A model generated the notes under the pieces. It saw only the letters and a list, made by a program, of their open reading frames with translations. It was not told the DNA's origin and ran no database searches. A stretch of 43,975 nt of DNA from Utricularia gibba. Lineage: Eukaryota > Streptophyta > Magnoliopsida > Lamiales > Lentibulariaceae. The DNA is taken from contig NEEC01000344.1 in the NCBI GenBank assembly GCA_002189035.1, positions 1-43,975 of the forward strand, in the 5' to 3' direction. Positions 35,901-43,975 of the stretch are shown here, piece after piece (position 1 is the stretch's first letter; the number at the start of each line of letters is the position of its first letter). The position numbers and the translations under genes were made by a program.

Positions 35901-38900
35901 ATGCATTTATTGAAGTTAGGATGTCATGAGCACCCCAAATGGTTTTCCAACCACATGCTTTTTATTTGAGGAGGCGCTCTCGAGGGGCACTAGGATCGGC
36001 CGGAGGTCATGTCGAAATCGGGCCCATAGTCATTTGTAGCCCGGCAAAAAAAGTGATCCATTTATTAACGTTGGGTTTTCGGCAGCTGCCTACATGTTTC
36101 TGAAGGAAAAGCTTGTCTTTTTTGGTGGGTGCTGTCGTTGGGAACTTCGTCCGGACCCAAGTTTCGGTTCGACTCCTGAGCCAAATCAGGTCTATTTGAC
36201 GAAAATCGTGATGCATTTATTGAAGTTAGGATGTCATGAGCACCCCAAATGGTTTTCTCATCCACAAGCTTTATATTTGAGGAGGCGCTCTCGAGGGCAC
36301 CAGGATCGGGCCGGAGGTCAGGTCGGCTCGGGCCCATAGTCATTTGTAGCCCGGGAAAAAAAGTGATCCATTTATTAACGTTGGGTTTTCGGCAGCTGCC
36401 TACATTGTTTCTGAAGGAAAAGCTTGTCGTTTTTGGTGGGTGCTTTCGTTGGGAAGTTCGTCCGGACCCAAGGTTCGGTTCGACTCCTGAGCCAATCGGG
36501 TCCTATTCGACGAAAATCGTGATGCATTTATTGAAGTTAGGATGTCATGAGCACCCAAATGGTTTTCTCAACCACAAGCTTTATATTTGAGGAGGCGCTC
36601 TCGAGGGGCACTAGGATCGGCCGGAGGTCGGTCGGGCCGGGCCCATAGTCATTTGTAGCCCGGCAAAAAAAGTGATCCATTTATTAACGTTGGGTTTTCG
36701 GCAGCTGCCTACATGGTTTCTGAAGGAAAAGCTTGTCGTTTTTGGGTGGTGCTTTCGTTGGAAGTTCATCCGGACCCAAGGTTCGGTTCGACTCCTGAGC
36801 CAATCGGGTCCTATTCAACGAAAATCGTGATGCATTTATTGAAGTTAGGATGTCATGAGCACCCCAAATGGTTTTCCAACCACATGCTTTTTATTTGAGG
36901 AGGCGCTCTCGAGGGGCACTAGGATCGGGCCGGAGGTCATATCGAACTCGGGCCCATAGTCATTTGTAGCCCGGCAAAAAAGTGATCCATTTATTAACGT
37001 TGGGTTTTCGGCAGCTGCCTACATTGTTTCTGAAGGAAAAGCTTGTCGTTTTTGGGTGGTGCTTTCGTTGGGAAGTTCATCCGGACCCAAGGTTCGTTCG
37101 ACTCCTGAGCCCAATCGGGTCCTATTCGACGAAAATCGTGATGCATTTATTGAAGTTAGGATGTCATGAGCACCCCAAATGGTTTTCTCATCCACAAGCT
37201 TTATATTTGAGGAGGCGCTCTCGAGGGGCACCAGGATCGGGCCGGAGGTCGGTCGGGCTCGGGCCCATAGTCATTTGTAGCCCGGCAAAAAAAGTGATCC
37301 ATTTATTAACGTTGGGTTTTCGCAGCTGCCTACATTGTTTCTGAAGGAAAAGCTTGTCGTTTTTGGGTGGGTGCTTTCGTTGGGAAGTTCATCCGGACCC
37401 AAGGTTCGTTCGACTCCTGAGCCCAATCGGGTCCTATTCGACGAAAATCGTGATGCATTTATTGAAGTTAGGATGTCATGAGCACCCCAAATGGTTTTCT
37501 CAACCACATGCTTTTTATTTGAGGAGGCGCTCTCGAGGGGCACTAGGATCGGGCCGGAGGTCATATCGAACTCGGGCCCATAGTCATTTGTAGCCCGGCA
37601 AAAAAAGTGATCCATTATTAACGTTGGGTTTTCGGCAGCTGCCTACATGGTTTCTGAAGGAAAAGCTTGTCGTTTTTTGTGGGTGCTTTCGTTGGGAAGT
37701 TCATCCGGACCCAAGGTTCGTTCGACTCCTGAGCCCAATCGGGTCCTATTCGACGAAAATCGTGATGCATTTATTGAAGTTAGGATGTCATGAGCACCCA
37801 AATGGTTTTCTCAACCACATGCTTTTTATTTGAGGAGGCGCTCTCGAGGGCACTAGGATCGGGCCGGAGGTCGGTCGAAATCGGGCCCATAGTCATTTGT
37901 AGCCCGGCAAAAAAAGTGATCCATTTATTAACGTTGGGTTTTCGGCAGCTGCCTACATTGTTTCTGAAGGAAAAGCTTGTCGTTTTTGGGTGGGTGCTTT
38001 CGTTGGGAAGTTCATCCGACCCAAGGTTCGGTTCGACTCCTGAGCCAAATCGGTCTATTCGACGAAAATCGTGATGCATTTATTGAAGTTAGGATGTCAT
38101 GAGCACCCCAAATGGTTTTTCTCAACCACATGCTTTTATTTGAGGAGGCGCTCTCGAGGGGCACCAGGATCGGGCCGGAGGTCGGGTTGGGCTCGGGCCA
38201 TAGTCATTTGTAGCCCGGCAAAAAAAGTGATCCATTTATTAACGTTGGGTTTTCGGCAGCTGCCTACATGGTTTCTGAAGGAAAAGCTTGTCGTTTTTGG
38301 TGGGTGCTTTCGTTGGGAAGTTCATCCGGACCCAAGGTTCGTTCGACTCCTGAGCCCAATCGGGTCCTATTCGACGAAAATCGTGATGCATTTATTGAAG
38401 TTAGGATGTCATGAGCACCCAAATGGTTTTCTCATCCACAAGCTTTATATTTGAGGAGGCGCTCTCGAGGGGCACCAGGATCGGGCCGGAGGTCGGGTCG
38501 GGCTCGGGCCCATAGTCATTTGTAGCCCGGCAAAAAAAAGTGATCCATTTATTAACGTTGGGTTTTCGGCAGCTGCCTACATGGTTTCTGAAGGAAAAGC
38601 TTGTCGTTTTTGGTGGGTGCTTTCGTTGGGAAGTTCGTCCGGACCAAGGTTCGGTTCGACTCCTGAGCCCAATCGGGTCCTATTCGACGAAAATCGTGAT
38701 GCATTTATTGAAGTTAGGATGTCATGAGCACCCCAAATGGTTTTCTCACAAAGCTTATATTTGAGGAGGCGCTCTCGAGGGGCACCGGATCGGGCCGGAG
38801 GTCGGTCGGGCTCGGGCCCATAGTCATTTGTAGCCCGGGAAAAAAGTGATCCATTTATTATTGGGTTTTCGGCAGCTGCCTACATTGTTTCTGAAGGAAA

Positions 38901-39454
38901 AGCTTGTCGTTTTTGGTGGGTGCTTTCGTTGGGAAGTTCATCCGGACCCAAGGTGTTCGACTCCTGAGCCAATCGGGTCCTATTCGACGAAAATCGTGAT
39001 GCATTTATTGAAGTTAGGATGTCATGAGCACCCCAAATGGTTTTCTCAACCACATGCTTTTATTTGAGGAGGCGCTCTCGAGGGGCACTAGGATCGGGCC
39101 GGAGGTCATATCGAACTCGGGCCCATAGTCATTTGTAGCCCGGCAAAAAAGTGATCCATTTATTAACGTTGGGTTTTCGGCAGCTGCCTACATGGTTTCT
39201 GAAGGAAAAGCTTGTCTTTTTTGGGTGGGTGCTTTCGTTGGGAAGTTCATCCGAACCCAAGGTTCGTTCGACTCCTGAGCCAAATCGGGTCCTATTCGAC
39301 GAAAATCGTGATGCATTTATTGAAGTTAGGATGTCATGAGCACCCAAATGGTTTTCTCACAACATACTTTTTATTTGAGGAGGCGCTCTCGAGGGGCACT
39401 AGGATCGGCCGGAGGTCGTCGAATCGGGCCCATAGTCATTTGTAGCCCAAAAAA

Positions 39455-40689
39455 GTGATCCATTTATTAACGTTGGGTTTTCGGCAGCTGCCTACATGGT
39501 TTCTGAAGGAAAAGCTTGTCGTTTTTGGGTGGGTGCTTTCGTTGGGAAGTTCATCCGGACCCAAGGTTCGTTCGACTCCTGAGCCCAATCGGGTCCTATT
39601 CGACGAAAATCGTGATGCATTTATTGAAGTTAGGATGTCATGAGCACCCCAAATGGTTTTCTCAACCACATGCTTTTTATTTGAGGAGGCGCTCTCGAGG
39701 GGCACTAGGATCGGGCCGGAGGTCATATCGAACTCGGGCCCATAGTCATTTGTAGCCCGGCAAAAAAAGTGATCCATTATTAACGTTGGGTTTTCGCAGC
39801 TGCTACATGGTTTCTGAAGGAAAAGCTTGTCTTTTTTGGGTGGGTGCTTCGTTGGGAAGTTTCGTCGACCCAAGTTTCGGTTCGACTCCTGAGCCAAATC
39901 GGTCTATTCGACGAAAATCGTGATGCATTTATTGAAGTTAGGATGTCATGAGCACCCCAAATGGTTTTCTCAACAAGCTTTATATTTGAGGAGGCGCTCT
40001 CGAGGGGCACCGGGATCGGGCCGGAGGTCGGTCGGGCTCGGGCCCATAGTCATTTGTAGCCCGGGAAAAAAGTGATCCATTTATTAATTGGGTTTTCGGC
40101 AGCTGCCTACATTGTTTCTGAAGGAAAAGCTTGTCGTTTTTGGGTGGGTGCTTTCGTTGGGAAGTTCATCCGGACCCAAGGTTCGTTCGACTCTGAGCCC
40201 ATCGGGTCCTATTCGACGAAAATCGTGATGCATTTATTGAAGTTAGGATGTCATGAGCACCCAAATGGTTTTCTCAACCACATGCTTTTATTTGAGGAGG
40301 CGCTCTCGAGGGGCACTAGGATCGGGCCGGAGGTCATATCGAACTCGGGCCCATAGTCATTTGTAGCCCGGCAAAAAAGTGATCCATTTATTAACGTTGG
40401 GTTTTCGGCAGCTGCCTACATGGTTTCTGAAGGAAAAGCTTGTCTTTTTTTTGGGTGGGTGCTTTCGTTGGAAGTTCATCCGAACCCAAGGTTCGTTCGA
40501 CTCCTGAGCCAATCGGGTCCTATTCGACGAAAAATCGTGATGCATTTATTGAAGTTAGGATGTCATGAGCACCCCAAATGGTTTTCTCAACAAAGCTTTA
40601 TATTTGAGGAGCGCTCTCGAGGGGCACCGGGATCGGGCCGGAGGTCAGGTCGGGCTCGGGCCCATAGTCATTTGTAGCCCGGGAAAAAA
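39455..40689 (+). repeat. Two consecutive B-C dimer units, right-hand domain
   Basis: Units 39455-40071 (617 bp) and 40072-40689 (618 bp) each pair a B monomer (CAACCACATGC, CATATCGAACTC) with a C monomer (GTCTTTTTTGGG, CTCAACAA near the second HindIII region, CACCGGG, ending CCCGGG). The A variant is absent, unlike the dimers at 4305-5550. Confidence 0.78.
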
Positions 40690-41605
40690 GTGATCCATTT
40701 ATTAATTGGGTTTTCGGCAGCTGCCTACATTGTTTCTGAAGGAAAAGCTTGTCGTTTTTGGGTGGGTGCTTTCGTTGGAAGTTCGTCCGGACCCAAGTTT
40801 CGTTCGACTCCTGAGCCAATCGGTCCTATTCGACGAAATCGTGATGCATTTATTGAAGTTAGGATGTCATGAGCACCCAAATGGTTTTCTCAACCACATG
40901 CTTTTTATTTGAGGAGGCGCTCTCGAGGGGCACAGGATCGGGCCGGAGGTCGTCGAAATCGGGCCCATAGTCATTTGTAGCCCAAAAAAAAGTGATCCAT
41001 TTATTAACGTTGGGTTTTCGGCAGCTGCCTACATGTTTCTGAAGGAAAAGCTTGTCGTTTTTGGGGGTGCTTTCGTTGGGAAGTTCATCCGGACCCAAGG
41101 TTCGTTCGACTCCTGAGCCCAATCGGGTCCTATTCGACGAAAATCGTGATGCATTTATTGAAGTTAGGATGTCATGAGCACCCCAAATGGTTTTCTCAAC
41201 CACATGCTTTTTATTTGAGGAGGCGCTCTCGAGGGGCACTAGGATCGGGCCGGAGGTCATTCGAACTCGGGCCCATAGTCATTTGTAGCCCGGCAAAAAA
41301 AGTGATCCATTTATTAACGTTGGGTTTTCGGCAGCTGCCTACATGGTTTCTGAAGGAAAAGCTTGTCTTTTTTGGGTGGGTGCTTCGTTGGAAGTTCATC
41401 CGACCCAAGTTTCGGTTCGACTCCTGAGCCAAATCGGTCCTATTCACGAAAATCGTGATGCATTTATTGAAGTTAGGATGTCATGAGCACCCAAATGGTT
41501 TTCTCAACCACACTTTTATATTTGAGGAGCGCTCTCGAGGGGCACCGGGATCGGGCCGGAGGTCGGTCGGGCTCGGGCCATAGTCATTTGTAGCCCGGCA
41601 AAAAA

Positions 41606-42839
41606 GTGATCCATTTATTAACGTTGGGTTTTCGGCAGCTGCCTACATTGTTTCTGAAGGAAAAGCTTGTCGTTTTTGGTGGGTGCTTTCGTTGGGAAGT
41701 TCATCCGGACCCAAGGTTCGTTCGACTCCTGAGCCAATCGGGTCCTATTCGACGAAAATCGTGATGCATTTATTGAAGTTAGGATGTCATGAGCACCCCA
41801 AATGGTTTTCTCAACCACATGCTTTTTATTTGAGGAGGCGCTCTCGAGGGCACTAGGATTGGGCCGGAGGTCATATCGAACTCGGGCCCATAGTCATTTG
41901 TAGCCCGGCAAAAAAAGTGATCCATTTATTAACGTTGGGTTTTCGGCAGCTGCCTACATGGTTTCTCAAGGAAAAGCTTGTCTTTTTTGGGTGGTGCTTC
42001 GTTGGAAGTTCGTCCGGACCAAGTTTCGTTCGACTCCTGAGCCAAATCGGTCCTATTTGACGAAAATCGTGATGCATTTATTGAAGTTAGGATGTCATGA
42101 GCACCCCAAATGGTTTTCTCAACAAATTTTATATTTGAGGAAGGCGCTCTCGAGGGGCACCGGGATCGGCCGGAGGTCAGGTCGGGCTCGGGCCTATAGT
42201 CATTTGTAGCCCGGGAAAAAAGTGATCCATTTATTCAATTGGGTTTTCGGCAGCTGCCTACATTGTTTTCTGAAGGAAAAGCTTTTCGTTTTTGGGTGGG
42301 TGCTTTCGTTGGGAAGTTCATCCGGACCCAAGTTTCTGTTCGACTCCTGAGCCATCGGGTCCTATTCGACGAAAATCGTGATGCATTTATTGAAGTTAGG
42401 ATGTCATGAGCACCCCAAATGGTTTTCTCAACCACATGCTTTTATTTGAGGAGGCGCTCTCGAGGGGCACTAGGATCGGGCCGGAGGTCATATCGAACTC
42501 GGGCCCATAGTCATTTGTAGCCCGGCAAAAAAAGTGATCATTAATTAACGTTGGGTTTTCGGCAGCTGCCTACATGGTTTCTGAAGGAAAAGCTTGTCTT
42601 TTTGGGTGGGTGCTTTCGTTGGAAGTTCATCCGAACCCAAGGTTCTGTTCGACTCCTGAGCCAATCGGTCCTATTCGACGAAAATCGTGATGCATTTATT
42701 GAAGTTAGGATGTCATGAGCACCCCAAATGGTTTTCTCAACAAAGTGCTTTATATTTGAGGAGCGCTCTCGAGGGCACGGATCGGGTCGGAGGTCAGGTC
42801 GGGCTCGGGCCTATAGTCATTTGTAGCCCGGGAAAAAAA
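41606..42839 (+). repeat. Two consecutive B-C dimer units near right end
   Basis: Units 41606-42221 (616 bp) and 42222-42839 (618 bp) repeat the B-C pattern. Both C monomers share CCTATAGTC in place of CCCATAGTC, and both have an altered sequence just upstream of the second HindIII region. The shared changes show that these two dimers were copied from one another or from a recent common unit. Confidence 0.78.
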
Positions 42840-43767
42840 GTGATCCATTATTCATATTGGGTTTTCGGCAGCTGCCTACATTGTTTCTGAAGGAAAAGCT
42901 TTTCGTTTTTGGTGGGTGCTTTCGTTGGGAAGTTCGTCCGGACCCAAGTTTCTGTTCGACTCCTGAGCCCAATCGGGTCCTATTCGACGAAAATCGTGAT
43001 GCATTTATTGAAGTTAGGATGTCATGAGCACCCAAATGGTTTTCTCAACCACATGCTTTTATTTGAGGAGGCGCTCTCGAGGGCACTAGGATCTGGCCGG
43101 AGGTCTTGTCGAAATCGGGCCCATAGTCATTTGTAGCCCGCAAAAAAAGTGATCCATTTATTAACGTTGGGTTTTCGGCAGCTGCTACATGGTTTCTGAA
43201 GGAAAAGCTTGTCGTTTTTGGGTGGGTGCTTTCGTTGGGAAGTTCATCGGACCCAAGGTTCTGTTCGACTCCTGAGCCCAATCGGGTCCTATTCGACGAA
43301 AATCGTGATGCATTTATTGAAGTTAGGATGTCATGAGCACCCCAAATGGTTTTTCTCAACAATGCTTTTTATTTGAGGAGGCGCTCTCGAGGGGCACTAG
43401 GATTGGCCGGAGGTCATATCGAACTCGGGCCCATAGTCATTTGTAGCCCGGAAAAAAAGTGATCCATTTATTAACGTTGGGTTTTCGGCAGCTGCCTACA
43501 TGGTTTCTGAAGGAAAAGCTTGTCTTTTTTGGGTGGTGCTTCGTTGGGAACTTCGTCCAGACCCAAGTTTCGGTTCGACTCCTGAGCCAAATCGGTACTA
43601 TTTGACGAAAATCGTGATGCATTTATTGAAGTTAGGATGTCATGAGCACCCAAATGGTTTTCTCAACACAAGTGCTTTTATTTGAGGAGGCGCTCTCGAG
43701 GGGCACAGGATCGGGCCGGAGGTCAGGTCGGGCTCGGGCCCATAGTCATTTGTAGCCCGGCAAAAAA

Positions 43768-43975
43768 GTGATCCATTTATTAACGTTGGGTTTTCGGCAG
43801 CTGCCTACATTGTTTCTGAAGGAAAAGCTTGTCGTTTTTGGGTGGGTGCTTTCGTTGGGAAGTTCATCCGGACCCAAGTTCTGTTCGACTCCTGAGCCCA
43901 ATCGGGTCCTATTCGACGAAAATCGTGATGCATTTATTGAAGTTAGGATGTCATGAGCACCCCAAATGGTTTCTC
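43768..43975 (+). repeat. Partial monomer at right edge (B-like)
   Basis: It begins CCTACATTG after CAGCTG, carries the local TTCTGTTCGAC variant, and stops after GGTTTCTC because the window ends. The array therefore continues beyond the window, and no right boundary is seen. Confidence 0.95.

Larger units (their letters stand above)
1..43975 (+). repeat. Tandem satellite array, ~308-bp monomer, fills the whole window
   Basis: The same ~308-bp unit repeats head to tail with no interruption and no inverted copy. Each unit runs from GTGATCCATTTATTAACG, through CAGCTG, a first AAGCTT, GGTTCGACTCC, GTGATGCATTTATTG, a second AAGCTT and CTCGAG, to CCCGG(C/G) and a run of 5-9 A. Monomer starts read by eye include 275, 589, 901, 1208, 1518, 1828, 2138, 2445, 2754, 3064, 3373, 3679, 3989, 4305, 4618, 4926, 5238, 5551, 10164, 15047, 20001, 25263, 30201, 35119, 40072 and 43768; 142 starts in all, so 141 complete monomers averaging about 308.5 bp. 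Neighbouring copies differ by scattered substitutions and many 1-3 base indels. I see no gene, RNA gene or transposon inside it. Satellite identity is seen directly; a centromeric or subtelomeric location is inference; the family is not recognised. Confidence 0.98.
35740..43975 (+). repeat. Right-hand array domain lacking the A variant
   Basis: The last monomer with both CTTACATG and CATTGGG starts at 35431. To its right almost all copies are B-like (CAACCACATGC, CATATCGAACTC) or C-like (GTCTTTTTTGGG, CACCGGG). Single-G TTCGTTCGAC replaces TTCGGTTCGAC in most of them, and from about 42.2 kb TTCTGTTCGAC takes over. This is a sequence-family domain within one continuous array; there is no boundary in orientation or period. 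Confidence 0.7.

Noticed and set aside
39436-39897. Minus-strand open frame of 153 codons with a recurring peptide beginning PLESASSNIK
   Set aside because: It recurs in dozens of monomers but is broken by indels in most of them, and it matches no family I know. It is a by-product of the repeat.
1-43975. CRISPR array
   Set aside because: The repeated unit is about 308 bp with no unique spacers between conserved short repeats; every part of the unit is repeated.
1-43975. Ribosomal DNA spacer or 5S rDNA array
   Set aside because: There is no 18S, 26S or 5S coding sequence. GAAGTTA and ACTAGGATCGG recall short pieces of 5S rRNA, but they lie about 80 bases apart instead of about 35 and the rest of the 5S gene is missing.
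1-43975. Telomeric repeats (TTTAGGG or TTAGGG)
   Set aside because: GTTAGGATG occurs once per monomer but is not tandem and does not match a telomere unit.
1-43975. LTR retrotransposon or MITE insertion
   Set aside because: The period never breaks by more than about 60 bp, and no sequence foreign to the monomer longer than about 10 bases was seen. A minus-strand primer-binding-site-like TGGGCTCAGGAGTC is present but is part of every monomer and is not next to any terminal repeat.

Overview
The window is one uninterrupted head-to-tail satellite DNA array. I find no gene, RNA gene, mobile element or unique sequence in it. Reading the landmark GTGATCCATTTATTAACG (variants included) from end to end gives 142 repeat starts: 141 complete monomers with a mean length of about 308.5 bp (usual range about 295-316, extremes 248 and 316), plus a partial monomer at each edge (1-274 and 43768-43975). 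All copies lie in the same orientation. Consensus GC is about 51%. Every long open frame is a chance frame through the repeat.

Organism: satellite DNA on this scale points to a eukaryote, and the style (about 310-bp unit, nested higher-order repeats, megabase-type homogeneity) fits a centromeric, pericentromeric or subtelomeric plant satellite. I do not recognise the family, and nothing here fixes the taxon.

Structure is nested at three levels. (1) The ~308-bp monomer is itself an ancient tandem duplication of a ~154-bp half-repeat, with collinear anchors along both halves. (2) Monomers fall into recurring variants, called A, B and C here, that group into two-, three- and four-monomer higher-order units (about 620, 930 and 1240 bp). 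The ends of C-type units carry CCCGGG where other monomers have CCCGGC. (3) The array changes along its length. The left and middle (to about 35.7 kb) mix A, B and C, with clean ABC trimers at 2445-4304, 12257-15046 and 22774-24639. The right ~8 kb has lost the A variant, shows B-C dimers, and gathers local variants in the last few monomers.

Scattered monomers carry deletion scars (notably 11400-11647, 20312-20599 and 30201-30493). Every monomer has a candidate G-rich/quadruplex tract that is also the main indel hotspot, and a short A-tract at the junction. Many also have an exact match to the RNA polymerase III B-box consensus. None of these is shown to be functional.
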